DNA from: an uncultured Pseudokineococcus sp. | Lineage (GTDB): Bacteria > Actinomycetota > Actinomycetes > Actinomycetales > Quadrisphaeraceae | NCBI RefSeq assembly: GCF_947495735.1 | Contig: NZ_CANMAA010000004.1 | Location: forward strand, 186,001-250,000 | Reading direction: 5' to 3' | Length of the DNA stretch: 64,000 nt | Shown: positions 1-7,654 of the stretch, piece after piece | Layout: every line of letters starts with the position of its first letter | Position numbering within the stretch: position 1 is the stretch's first letter | Translations under genes and position numbers: made by a program | Notes under the pieces: generated by a model | Told to the model about the DNA's origin: nothing | What the model saw: the letters and a program-made list of their open reading frames with translations, nothing else | The model's database searches: none

Positions 1-1
1 C

Positions 2-1402
2 GCGCACGCCCGCGGCGAGGACACCGCCGAGCAGTTCGAGCAGTTCATGGAGCGCCACGGCGAGGCCTTCGGCGACGACCCGCCGGGCAGCGTCGAGGAG
101 CTCGTCGACGAGCTGGCGCGCCAGCAGGCCGCGATGGCCCGGATGCTCGCCTCCCTGACGCCGCAGCAGCGCGCCGAGCTGTCCGACCTCATGGCCGACG
201 CCCTCGGCGACGCCGGCCTGGAGGCGGAGATGTCGGCCCTGTCCGACGCGCTGCAGTCGCTGCGCCCGGGGCTGGACCGCACCTCGCGCGAGCGCTTCCG
301 CGGGGGGCAGCCGATGTCGGTCGGCGAGGGCACCGACGCGCTCGCCGAGCTGTCGGACCTCGACGACGTCTCGCAGGCGCTCGGCCAGGACTACCCCGGC
401 GCGACCCTGGACGACGTCGACGTCGAGGCGGTCGAGCGCCAGCTCGGCGCCGGCGCCGCGGCCGACGTCCGCGCCCTGCAGGACCTCGACGCCGAGCTGC
501 GCCGCCAGGGCTGGCTCTCGCGCGACGGCGCGGACGCGCTGTCCCTGACGCCGAAGGCGATGCGCCGGCTCGGCGAGACGGCGCTGGCCGCCGTCTTCGC
601 GCGGCTGCGCGGGGGCCGCCGCGGCCAGCACGACGACCGATCGGCCGGCGCCGCCGGCGAGGCGACGGGCAGCTGGCGGGACTGGCAGTTCGGCGACGAG
701 CAGCCGCTCGACGCCGTGCGGACCGTGCAGCGCGCGGTCCTGCGGACCGCCGCCATCCCCGGCGGCTCGCCCTCGGGGGCGGTGGCGCTCGACGTCGAGG
801 ACTTCGCCGTCGTCGAGACCGAGCGGCGCACGGGCGCGGCGGTGGCCCTGTGCGTGGACCTGTCGTTCTCGATGGTCGCCGAGGGCCGCTGGGCGCCGAT
901 GAAGCAGACCGCGCTGGCGCTGAGCCACCTCATCGCCACGCGCTTCCCCGGCGACGAGCTGGAGATCATCGGCTTCGGGCGCACCGCCGAGGTGCTCAGC
1001 GCCGCCGAGCTGGCCGCCGTCGAGCCGTCCGGCGTGCAGGGGACGAACCTCCAGCACGCCCTCGCCCTGGCTCGGCGCCACCTCGGGCGCCACCCCGGTC
1101 TCGAGCCGGTCGTGCTCGTCGTCACCGACGGCGAGCCGACGGCCCACCTGGAGGACGGCGAAGCCGTCTTCTGGTGGCCGAGCCTGCCCGAGACGATCGA
1201 GGCGACCGTCCACGAGGTCGACGCGCTGACCCGCTCGCGGGCGCCGATCAGCACCTTCGTCCTCGGCGACGACCCGGGCCTGCGCCGCTTCGTCGAGGCC
1301 CTCGCGCGCCGCAACGGCGGACGGGTCCTGGCGCCGTCGACCGACCGGCTCGGCGAGTACGTCGTCAGCGACTACCTCGACGCCCGCGCTGCCCGGCGCT
1401 GA
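2..1402 (+). CDS. VWA-domain protein, 5' end cut by window edge
   Basis: The frame is open from the window's left edge (base 2), so the gene begins outside; the first ATG, at 47, is probably internal because the upstream residues fit an actinobacterial VWA-protein family that has a similar stretch. About 466 residues are visible. The C-terminal half is a von Willebrand factor A domain with an intact metal-binding MIDAS: D-L-S-F-S (bases 857-871), then GTN (near 1040) and VTDG (near 1125). The N-terminal half is charged, helical and unassigned. The family is conserved in actinobacteria (often beside a MoxR-type ATPase), but its client is unknown. The neighbour downstream is convergent. I infer a chaperone-like or metal-insertion role only by analogy with MoxR/VWA pairs. 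Confidence 0.85.
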   Translation, partial: AHARGEDTAEQFEQFMERHGEAFGDDPPGSVEELVDELARQQAAMARMLASLTPQQRAELSDLMADALGDAGLEAEMSALSDALQSLRPGLDRTSRERFRGGQPMSVGEGTDALAELSDLDDVSQALGQDYPGATLDDVDVEAVERQLGAGAAADVRALQDLDAELRRQGWLSRDGADALSLTPKAMRRLGETALAAVFARLRGGRRGQHDDRSAGAAGEATGSWRDWQFGDEQPLDAVRTVQRAVLRTAAIPGGSPSGAVALDVEDFAVVETERRTGAAVALCVDLSFSMVAEGRWAPMKQTALALSHLIATRFPGDELEIIGFGRTAEVLSAAELAAVEPSGVQGTNLQHALALARRHLGRHPGLEPVVLVVTDGEPTAHLEDGEAVFWWPSLPETIEATVHEVDALTRSRAPISTFVLGDDPGLRRFVEALARRNGGRVLAPSTDRLGEYVVSDYLDARAARR

Positions 1403-1468
1403 CCCGGGCCCCCTCGACCGACTCGCGAGGCGAGTGCCTCGTCCTCCCCCACGACCTCGCTCTCCCGT

Positions 1469-1598
1469 GAAGCAGACGCCTGCTTCGTCCTCGTGGGTGG
1501 CGACGAGGGTGGAGCAGGGGTCGGCTTCCCTGCAGGGGCCCGAGGAGGGTGAAGCAGGCGTCTGCTCCGCCCTCGGTGACGAAGCAGGCGGCTGCGCC
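1469..1598. repeat. Four related palindromic units between convergent genes
   Basis: Four copies of a short near-palindrome lie in the 209-base gap between convergent genes: GAAGCAGACGCCTGCTTC at 1469-1486, a diverged copy at 1511-1529, GAAGCAGGCGTCTGCTCC at 1551-1568 and a shorter copy at 1581-1598. Unit 3 is nearly the reverse complement of unit 1, so the ends of the block can also pair with each other. This could act as a bidirectional terminator or belong to a REP-like family; function is inferred from position only. Confidence 0.5.
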
Positions 1599-1611
1599 GG
1601 AAGTCGGGGCG

Positions 1612-2409
1612 TCAGGCGTTGCGCTCGTCGCGCCAGGCGAGCCAGTCGCGCAGCGGGCCGAGGTCGTAGTCAGGACCACCGGTGCTCACGGTGAAGAGCG
1701 TCACCCCGGCCCCGAGCATGGCGTCCCCGAGCGACGACGGGTCGCCCTCCACCCCGGCGGAGCGCTCCACCTCGCGCGGGTCGCGGCCGTTCTCCCGGCA
1801 GTAGCCGTCGAGGATCTCCCCCTTGCGCTGGATCGTCTCCGCGTCGCCGAAGGCGTGCCAGATGTCGGCGTGGCGGGCGACGAGGGGCAGCGTCTTCTTC
1901 TCGCCGCTGCCGCCGACCATGACGGGGATGTCGCGGACGGGCGCGGGGTTGAGCTTCGCCCAGCGCGCCTCGATGCGCGGGAGCGCCTCGCCCAGGTCGC
2001 CGATCCGGGCCCCGGCGGTGCCGAACTCGTAGCCGTACTCGTCGTAGTCGCGCTCGAACCACCCGGCGCCGATGCCGAGGAGGAGGCGCCCGTCGCTGAT
2101 GTGGTCGACGGTCCTGGCCATGTCGGCCAGCAGGTCCGGGTTCCGGTAGGAGTTGCAGCTGACGAGCGCGCCGATCTCGACGCGCTCGGTCGCCTCCGCC
2201 CAGGCGCCGAGCATGGTCCAGCACTCGAAGTGCTTGCCGTCGGGCTCGCCGTACAGGGGGAAGAAGTGGTCCCAGTTCATCACCAGGTCAGCGCCCGCCT
2301 CCTCGGCCGCGGCCACGGCTCGGCGGATCTGGGCGTAGTCGGCGTGCTGGGGCTGGATCTGCACGGCGACCCGGACGGGGCGGGCCTGCGTCTGCTCGGT
2401 GTCGGTCAC
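1612..2409 (-). CDS. LLM-class F420-dependent oxidoreductase
   Basis: A 265-residue protein with the luciferase-like monooxygenase TIM-barrel pattern. It has an N-terminal strand with VRVAVQIQPQH, NWDHFFPLYG near residue 45, the SDGRLLLGIGAGW motif near residue 107 and DIPVMVGGSGEKKTL near 160, all typical of the actinobacterial F420-dependent subfamily (TIGR03560-like). It would carry out hydride transfer with reduced coenzyme F420 on an unknown substrate in the cytosol. The start is GTG at 2409, with a TAGTGT box exactly six bases upstream, so the mRNA is probably leaderless. It is separate from the GNAT/aspS pair, whose last gene is on the same strand and starts upstream at 3004. F420 dependence is a family inference. 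Confidence 0.85.
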   Translation of the reverse strand: MTDTEQTQARPVRVAVQIQPQHADYAQIRRAVAAAEEAGADLVMNWDHFFPLYGEPDGKHFECWTMLGAWAEATERVEIGALVSCNSYRNPDLLADMARTVDHISDGRLLLGIGAGWFERDYDEYGYEFGTAGARIGDLGEALPRIEARWAKLNPAPVRDIPVMVGGSGEKKTLPLVARHADIWHAFGDAETIQRKGEILDGYCRENGRDPREVERSAGVEGDPSSLGDAMLGAGVTLFTVSTGGPDYDLGPLRDWLAWRDERNA

Positions 2410-2415
2410 CCTCGG

Positions 2416-2421
2416 ACACTA
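2416..2421 (-). promoter_or_regulatory. -10 box of LLM oxidoreductase gene (leaderless)
   Basis: TAGTGT on the minus strand is followed by six bases and then the GTG start at 2409. This predicts transcription beginning at the start codon. Confidence 0.5.
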
Positions 2422-2479
2422 CGAGCGGAGCGGCCTCGCCGGGAGGGACGGGCGCGGTCGACCGCGCCCGTCCCGACGG

Positions 2480-3004
2480 CTAGAGCTGCCCCTGCTCCAG
2501 GCGCGCGAACACCGGCGAGTAGACGGCCTCGCCCACGGGCGCGTCCGCGGCGAGGCGCCGCGCCATGAACTCCGCACCGGCGTAGGGGCCGGTGATGCCG
2601 ACCTCGGAGGCGGGCTCGAAGCGGAACCGGCTGTAGAAGGCCGGGTCCCCGAGGACGAGCACGAGGGTCTCCCCCGCCGCCGTGGCCTCGGCGAGCACGC
2701 GCTCGACGAGCTGGCGGCCGACGCCGCCGCTCTGGTGCAGCGGGTGCACCGACACGGGCGCCAGGGCCAGCGCCGGGGCGCCTCCGACGCTGATGCGGCT
2801 GGCGAGCACGTGGCCGACGACGTCGCCGGCGTCGACCGCGACCAGGCTGTAGCGCCCGAGGTAGGCCCCCGGCTCGCGTCGCAGCTCGCGGACGAAGGCG
2901 GCCTCGGGCCCGGGCTCGGCGCCCGCGGCGGTGAAGGCCGCCGTGACGACGGCCGCGACGGCGGCCTCGTCCTCCGGCGTCTCCGGCCGGACGAGCACGC
3001 TCAC
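2480..3004 (-). CDS. GNAT-family N-acetyltransferase (YhbS-like)
   Basis: A 174-residue acetyl-CoA-dependent N-acetyltransferase. The N-terminus [12 protein letters not shown], the strand around [13 protein letters not shown] and the acetyl-CoA loop Q-S-G-G-V-G-R (around residue 95), followed by [11 protein letters not shown], are characteristic of the YhbS/COG3153 group. The GTG start overlaps the aspS stop codon (GTGA, 3004-3001), so it is translationally coupled to aspS. The open frame continues upstream into aspS but nothing there resembles a GNAT protein. The substrate is unknown; small molecules or protein N-termini are both possible. Confidence 0.88.
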   Translation of the reverse strand: MSVLVRPETPEDEAAVAAVVTAAFTAAGAEPGPEAAFVRELRREPGAYLGRYSLVAVDAGDVVGHVLASRISVGGAPALALAPVSVHPLHQSGGVGRQLVERVLAEATAAGETLVLVLGDPAFYSRFRFEPASEVGITGPYAGAEFMARRLAADAPVGEAVYSPVFARLEQGQL

Positions 3005-4833
3005 GCGGTGCCGCCCCGCTCCGGCGCCGTCGGGGACTCCCCCGGCGCGGGCTCGGGCTTCGCGTCCACGCCCGCCTCCTTGCGCTGGTCGGCCGTGATG
3101 GGCGCCGGCGCCGCCGTCAGCGGGTCGTAGCCGCCACCGCTCTTGGGGAAGGCGATGACCTCGCGGATGGAGTCCACCCCGGCCAGGAGCGCGCAGATGC
3201 GGTCCCAGCCCAGCGCGATGCCGCCGTGCGGCGGGGCGCCGAAGGCGAAGGCGTCGAGCAGGAAGCCGAACTTCGCGCGGGCGTCCTCCTCGGGCAGGCC
3301 CATGACCGCGAAGATGCGCTCCTGCACCGACCGCGAGTGGATGCGGATCGAGCCGCCGCCGATCTCGTTGCCGTTGCAGACGATGTCGTAGGCCTGGGAG
3401 AGCGCCGCTGCCGGGTCCTCCTCGAAGCGGTCGACCCACTCGGGCGTCGGCGCCGTGAAGGCGTGGTGCACAGCGGTCCACGCGCCCGACCCGACGGCGA
3501 CGTCGCCGGAGGCCGTCGCGTCGTCGGCCGGCTCGAACAGCGGCGCGTCGACGACCCACACGAAGGCCCAGGCGTCCTCGTCGATCGCGCCGGTGCGGCG
3601 TCCGACCTCGAGGCGCGCGGCGCCGAGCAGACCGCGGGCCGACGACGCCGGGCCGGCGGCGAAGAAGACGCAGTCGCCCGGGCTCGCGCCGACGTGCGCC
3701 GCCAGCCCCGCGCGCTCGGCCTCGGAGAGGTTCTTGGCGACCGGGCCGCCGAGCTCGCCGTCCTCGCCCACGAGGACGTAGGCCAGACCGCGGTGGCCGC
3801 GCTGCTTGGCCCAGTCCTGCCAGGCGTCGAGCTGCTTGCGCGGCTGGGAGGCGCCGCCGGGCATGACCACGGCGCCGACGTAGGGCGCCTGGAAGACGCG
3901 GAACGGGGTGTCGGAGAAGTAGTCCGTGCAGTCCACGAGCTCGAGGCCGAAGCGGAGGTCCGGCTTGTCGCTGCCGTAGCGGGCCATCGCGTCCGCGTAG
4001 GTCATCCGCGGGACCGGGCCCTCGAGCTCGTGCCCGATGAGGCGCCAGAGCGCCGTGAGCAGCTCCTCGGTCAGGGCGATGACGTCGTCGGCGTCGACGA
4101 AGCTCATCTCGACGTCGAGCTGGGTGAACTCCGGCTGCCGGTCGGCGCGGAAGTCCTCGTCGCGGTAGCAGCGCGCCAGCTGGTAGTAGCGCTCGACGCC
4201 GCCGACCATGAGCAGCTGCTTGAACAGCTGCGGGCTCTGGGGCAGCGCGTACCAGGAGCCCGGCTGCAGTCGCGCCGGCACGAGGAAGTCGCGGGCGCCC
4301 TCGGGGGTGGAGCGGGTCAGCGTCGGCGTCTCGACCTCGGTGAAGGCGTGGCCGTCCAGGACGCCGCGGGCGGCGCGGTTGACGGCGCTGCGCAGCTTGA
4401 TCGCCGCGGCCGGGCCCGAGCGGCGCAGGTCCAGGTAGCGGTGCTTGAGGCGCACCTCCTCGCCGACCTCCCCGGAGCCGGAGGACTCCACGGGGAAGGG
4501 CAGCGGGTCCGCCGTGGACAGGACGACGAGCTCGGTCGCGAGCACCTCGACCTCGCCGGTCGGCAGGTCGGGGTTCTCGTTGCCCTCCGGGCGCCGGCGC
4601 ACCTGCCCGGTGACCTGCACGACGTACTCGCTGCGCAGGTCGTGGGCGCCGGAGGACTCCAGCAGCTCGTCGCGCACCACCACCTGGACCACGCCCGAGA
4701 CGTCGCGCAGGTCGAGGAACGCCACCCCGCCGTGATCCCGCCGCCGCGCCACCCAGCCCGCGAGCGTCGTGGTGGGGTCGTCGGCGGACGCGTGGTCGGC
4801 GCGAAGGCTGCCGGCCTCGTGGGTGCGGAGCAC
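3001..4833 (-). CDS. aspS: Aspartyl-tRNA synthetase (probably non-discriminating, Asp/Asn)
   Basis: A 610-residue class II synthetase that charges tRNA(Asp) and probably also tRNA(Asn). The OB-fold anticodon domain (residues 1-110) contains RRRDHGG; a histidine here (H34) is the residue seen in non-discriminating enzymes, where discriminating ones have leucine. The class II core has motif 2 ([20 protein letters not shown]), a bacterial GAD insertion near 300-420 and motif 3 ([16 protein letters not shown]). The C-terminus carries a roughly 30-residue low-complexity tail. The start is GTG at 4833, with GAGAGGACCCACC in front as ribosome site. A possible -10 box, TAGGAT, lies at 4948-4943 and would give a roughly 100-base leader. 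GNAT gene follows with overlap. Confidence 0.97.
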   Translation of the reverse strand: MLRTHEAGSLRADHASADDPTTTLAGWVARRRDHGGVAFLDLRDVSGVVQVVVRDELLESSGAHDLRSEYVVQVTGQVRRRPEGNENPDLPTGEVEVLATELVVLSTADPLPFPVESSGSGEVGEEVRLKHRYLDLRRSGPAAAIKLRSAVNRAARGVLDGHAFTEVETPTLTRSTPEGARDFLVPARLQPGSWYALPQSPQLFKQLLMVGGVERYYQLARCYRDEDFRADRQPEFTQLDVEMSFVDADDVIALTEELLTALWRLIGHELEGPVPRMTYADAMARYGSDKPDLRFGLELVDCTDYFSDTPFRVFQAPYVGAVVMPGGASQPRKQLDAWQDWAKQRGHRGLAYVLVGEDGELGGPVAKNLSEAERAGLAAHVGASPGDCVFFAAGPASSARGLLGAARLEVGRRTGAIDEDAWAFVWVVDAPLFEPADDATASGDVAVGSGAWTAVHHAFTAPTPEWVDRFEEDPAAALSQAYDIVCNGNEIGGGSIRIHSRSVQERIFAVMGLPEEDARAKFGFLLDAFAFGAPPHGGIALGWDRICALLAGVDSIREVIAFPKSGGGYDPLTAAPAPITADQRKEAGVDAKPEPAPGESPTAPERGGTA

Positions 4834-5059
4834 GGTGGGTCCTCTCGGGTCGTCTGCCCGGGGGGCGCTGTCCCCCGAGTGGTGCGCGCCGCCCGGAGGT
4901 GCCTCACGACGGGGTCGAGCCGGGCGTCCGGCGCGCCCGGCGATCCTACGGGCGCGGGCGACGTGCGGCCCTGACCCGCGCCGCCCACGATGGCGGGGAC
5001 CCGGCCGGCGCCCGCCCCTGCGCGGGCTCCGCCACGCCCTCGACGAGAGGACTCCTCCC

Positions 5060-5620
5060 GTGAGCGACCCCGTGCCCGACAGAGGCCCGATCGACCCCTA
5101 CGAGCACCTGCCGCAGGTGCCCTCCTTCCCGCTGACGAGCGACGACGTCGCCGAGGGCGAGCGGCTGGCGGACCGGCACGCCAGCGGCGCCATGGGCGTC
5201 GACGGCGGGCAGGACGTCTCCCCGCAGCTGGAGTGGTCGGACCCGCCGGCGGGCACGAGGAGCTTCGCCGTCACGGTGTACGACCCCGACGCCCCGACCG
5301 CCTCCGGCTTCTGGCACTGGGCCGTGGCCGACCTGCCCGCGGCGACGACGTCGCTGCCGACGGGCGCCGCCACCGACGGCCTGCCCGAGGGCGCCGTCCA
5401 GCTGCGCAACGACGGCGGGTTCGCCGGCTTCGTGGGCGCAGCTCCCCCGCCCGGGCACCGCACGCACCACTACTGGGTCGTCGTCCACGCGGTCGACGTC
5501 GAGACGCTCGGCCTGGACTCGGGCGCCCCGCCGGCCCAGCTCGGCTTCGCGCTGTTCTCGCACACCCTCGCCCGCGCGACGCTCGTCGCGACGTACGACC
5601 TGCCCGCGCAGGCCGCCTGA
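5060..5620 (+). CDS. YbhB/YbcL-family PEBP-like protein
   Basis: A 186-residue member of the phosphatidylethanolamine-binding protein family, bacterial YbhB/YbcL branch. Family hallmarks are [10 protein letters not shown] (near residue 55), [20 protein letters not shown] (75-95) with the ligand-pocket Asp-Pro and His residues, and the [15 protein letters not shown] segment near 135. It is cytosolic with no signal peptide. The GTG at 5060 is chosen because GAGAGGA sits ten bases upstream and the family-like sequence begins right after it; the frame is open further upstream but has no family similarity. A CACGAT box at 4986-4991 could be its -10. The biochemical role of bacterial family members is poorly defined. 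Confidence 0.9.
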   Translation: MSDPVPDRGPIDPYEHLPQVPSFPLTSDDVAEGERLADRHASGAMGVDGGQDVSPQLEWSDPPAGTRSFAVTVYDPDAPTASGFWHWAVADLPAATTSLPTGAATDGLPEGAVQLRNDGGFAGFVGAAPPPGHRTHHYWVVVHAVDVETLGLDSGAPPAQLGFALFSHTLARATLVATYDLPAQAA

Positions 5621-5636
5621 CGGCCCGCCGGGCGTC

Positions 5637-5690
5637 GAGAGCGACGGGGCGCGGGCTCCCCGGCGGGGAGACCTGCGCCTCGTCGCTCTC
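5637..5690 (+). terminator. Strong hairpin after the YbhB gene
   Basis: GAGAGCGACG (5637-5646) pairs with CGTCGCTCTC (5681-5690), extended by GGCGC/GCGCC and an inner CTCCCC/GGGGAG stem. It lies 16 bases past the stop codon with no U-tract, as is common for actinobacterial terminators. Confidence 0.65.
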
Positions 5691-5708
5691 TCGCTGCCGC
5701 GAGCCGGG

Positions 5709-5724
5709 TCGAACACGCGTTCGA
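5709..5724. promoter_or_regulatory. LexA (SOS) box upstream of alkB
   Basis: TCGAACACGCGTTCGA fits the actinobacterial SOS consensus TCGAAC-N4-GTTCGA at all 12 fixed positions. It lies just upstream of the -10 box of alkB (5734-5739), covering the -35 region, where LexA would block RNA polymerase. Regulation is inferred from the site; lexA itself is not in the window. Confidence 0.8.
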
Positions 5725-5733
5725 CATCGGCGC

Positions 5734-5745
5734 TACGCTGTTGGG
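5734..5745 (+). promoter_or_regulatory. alkB -10 box and leaderless start
   Basis: TACGCT at 5734-5739 is followed by six bases and a GTG at 5746, predicting that the transcript begins at the start codon. No Shine-Dalgarno sequence is present. Confidence 0.6.
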
Positions 5746-6408
5746 GTGGTGATGACGACGCAGCCGTCCCTGCTCGACGAGGTGACCGCCGACGAGGCCC
5801 TGACCAGCGCGGGTCGGGCGCCGTCGCTCGCCCCGCTCGGCGAGGGGCTCGTGCGCCACGTGCTGAGCCGGGGCGCGTGGGTCGACGTCCGGCCGGGGTG
5901 GGTGCAGCGCTCGGAGGCCCTGTTCGAGCACCTGCTCGCCGACGTCCCGTGGCGGGCCGAGCGACGGCAGATGTACGACCGCGAGGTCGACGTGCCGCGC
6001 CTGCTCTGCTTCTACGGCGAGGAGGCCGTGCTGCCCCACGCGCTCCTGGCCGAGGCCCGGGACGCCCTGTCGGCGCACTACCTGCCCGAGCTCGGCGAGC
6101 CGCTGCGCACCGCGGGGCTGTGCCTCTACCGCGACGGGCGCGACGGCGTGGCCTGGCACGGCGACCGCCTGGGGCGCTCCAGCCGCGAGGACACCGTCGT
6201 CGCGATCATCTCCCTCGGGGCGCCGCGACCGCTCGTGCTCCGCCCCCGCGGCGGCGGCCCGACGGCCCTGCGCGTGCCCGTGGGCCACGGCGACCTGCTC
6301 GTCATGGGCGGTTCGTGCCAGCGGACGTGGGAGCACGCCGTCCCCAAGACCTCGAAGCCCGTCGGGCCCCGCGTCAGCGTGCAGCTGCGCCCGCGCGGGG
6401 TGCGCTGA
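5746..6408 (+). CDS. alkB: AlkB-type alpha-ketoglutarate-dependent DNA repair dioxygenase
   Basis: A 220-residue Fe(II)/2-oxoglutarate dioxygenase predicted to remove alkyl lesions such as 1-methyladenine and 3-methylcytosine from DNA. Iron ligands are seen as H-x-D in VAWHGDRLGR (near residue 140) and the distal H in TWEHAVPK (near 195); 2-oxoglutarate-binding arginines are in PRVSVQLRPR near the C-terminus. The substrate lid has QMYDREVDVPRL. The start region reads GTG-GTG-ATG (5746, 5749, 5752); I take the first because the -10 box spacing puts the mRNA 5' end there, but the ATG is possible. A LexA box controls it, so it should be SOS-induced. It is convergent with the radical SAM gene, which has its own LexA-type site. 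Confidence 0.93.
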   Translation: MVMTTQPSLLDEVTADEALTSAGRAPSLAPLGEGLVRHVLSRGAWVDVRPGWVQRSEALFEHLLADVPWRAERRQMYDREVDVPRLLCFYGEEAVLPHALLAEARDALSAHYLPELGEPLRTAGLCLYRDGRDGVAWHGDRLGRSSREDTVVAIISLGAPRPLVLRPRGGGPTALRVPVGHGDLLVMGGSCQRTWEHAVPKTSKPVGPRVSVQLRPRGVR

Positions 6409-6419
6409 GCTGCGCTCCG

Positions 6420-6449
6420 CGCCGCCGGGAGCACTGACGCCCGGCGGCG
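6420..6449. terminator. Bidirectional hairpin between alkB and radical SAM gene
   Basis: CGCCGCCGGG (6420-6429) and CCCGGCGGCG (6440-6449) form a perfect 10-bp stem with a ten-base loop between two convergent genes. Confidence 0.65.
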
Positions 6450-6477
6450 GGGCGCGGCCCTCGGTCGCAGCCTGCGG

Positions 6478-7575
6478 TCAGAGGGCGAGCGGCAGCTGCT
6501 CGACCTCGGCCGGGGCGGCGGGACGGGCGGGCGAGGTCCCGCGCTCCACGTCCGGCAGGCTGCCGGCGGGGAAGGACCCCTCGTCGTCCCCGGGCACGCC
6601 GCGGGCGGCGCCGCCGCGCTGCCGGTCGAGGCCGTGGCGCTCGAGCAGCGGCGCCAGGCGCTCCGTGAGCCACGTCCGGTAGTGGGCGGGCACGTAGGCG
6701 CCGCGCCCGTACAGGCGCGCGTAGCGCGGCACCAGGCGGGGGTGGGTGCGCTCGAGCCAGGCCCAGAACCACTCGCGCGCCCCCGGGCGCAGGTGCAGCG
6801 GCAGCACGGTGACGCCCGTCGCGCCGGCGGCGGCCACGCGCCCGAGCGCCTCGTCGAGGTGCTCGACCGTGTCCGTGAGCCACGGCAGCACCGGGGCCAC
6901 GAAGACCCCGCAGGGCAGACCGGCGTCCCGGACCCTCCGCACGAGCTCCAGGCGCGCCGCCGGCGACGGCGTCCCGGGCTCGAGCGCGGCGTGCAGCGCG
7001 TCGTCCCAGATGGCGAGGGACACGCCGACGCCCACGGGCACCTGCCCGGCCGCGCGGGAGAGCTGCGGCAGGTCGCGGGCGAGCAGCGTCCCCTTGGTGA
7101 GGACCGAGAAGGGGGTGCCCGAGGACGCGAGCGCCTCCACGACGCCGGGCATGAGCCGGTAGCGGCCCTCGGCGCGCTGGTACGGGTCGGTGTTCGTGCC
7201 CAGCGCGACGTGCTCGCGCTCCCAGGAGGCCCGGCCCAGCTCCCGGCGCAGGACGTCCGCCACGTTCGTCTTGACGACGACCTCGCGGTCGAAGCCCTCC
7301 CCCGTGTCGAGGTCCAGGTAGGCGTGGGTGCCGCGGGCGAAGCAGTAGACGCACGCGTGGCTGCAGCCGCGGTAGGGGTTGACCGTCCACCGGAAGGGCA
7401 TGGACGAACCCGCCGGCACCGCGTTGAGGACGCTGCGGGCCCGGACCTCGTGGAAGGTGACGTCCGCGAACTCGGGCGTCCGCACCGTCCGCTGCAGGCC
7501 GGGGATGCTCGCAGCCGGCAGGCCGGGAAGCGCGCCGTCGTCCACGGCCCCGAGCGTCTGCGCCTGCCACCTCAC
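6478..7575 (-). CDS. Rv2578c-family radical SAM protein
   Basis: A 365-residue radical S-adenosylmethionine protein of the actinobacterial Rv2578c family. The 4Fe-4S cluster motif is NPYRGCSHACVYCFAR near residue 70 (C-x3-C-x2-C), followed by a (beta/alpha)-barrel with TNTDPYQRAEG, VLTKGTLLARDL and VGVGVSLAIWD, segments shared with the spore photoproduct lyase-like COG1533 branch. The substrate is unknown, but in M. tuberculosis the homologue is a LexA-regulated gene, to my recollection, and here too a LexA-type site overlaps the promoter, supporting a DNA-damage role. The start is GTG at 7575, six bases after a TCGACT box, and no ribosome site is present. Confidence 0.92.
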   Translation of the reverse strand: MRWQAQTLGAVDDGALPGLPAASIPGLQRTVRTPEFADVTFHEVRARSVLNAVPAGSSMPFRWTVNPYRGCSHACVYCFARGTHAYLDLDTGEGFDREVVVKTNVADVLRRELGRASWEREHVALGTNTDPYQRAEGRYRLMPGVVEALASSGTPFSVLTKGTLLARDLPQLSRAAGQVPVGVGVSLAIWDDALHAALEPGTPSPAARLELVRRVRDAGLPCGVFVAPVLPWLTDTVEHLDEALGRVAAAGATGVTVLPLHLRPGAREWFWAWLERTHPRLVPRYARLYGRGAYVPAHYRTWLTERLAPLLERHGLDRQRGGAARGVPGDDEGSFPAGSLPDVERGTSPARPAAPAEVEQLPLAL

Positions 7576-7581
7576 GGGCGG

Positions 7582-7610
7582 AGTCGAACACGTGTGCGAG
7601 ACGGCGTCAA
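7582..7610 (-). promoter_or_regulatory. Promoter of the radical SAM gene
   Basis: On the minus strand TTGACG (7610-7605) and TCGACT (7587-7582) are separated by 17 bases, and six bases then precede the GTG start at 7575. The LexA-type site lies in the spacer and overlaps the -10. Confidence 0.5.
7584..7599. promoter_or_regulatory. LexA-type box at the radical SAM promoter
   Basis: TCGAACACGTGTGCGA matches TCGAAC-N4-GTTCGA with one mismatch (GTGCGA). It overlaps the predicted -10 and sits nine bases from the start codon, a good position for repression. Confidence 0.7.
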
Positions 7611-7654
7611 GCGCCGCCCCACGGCCCCGTCCGGGAGCGTGCGGGTGCCGTACG

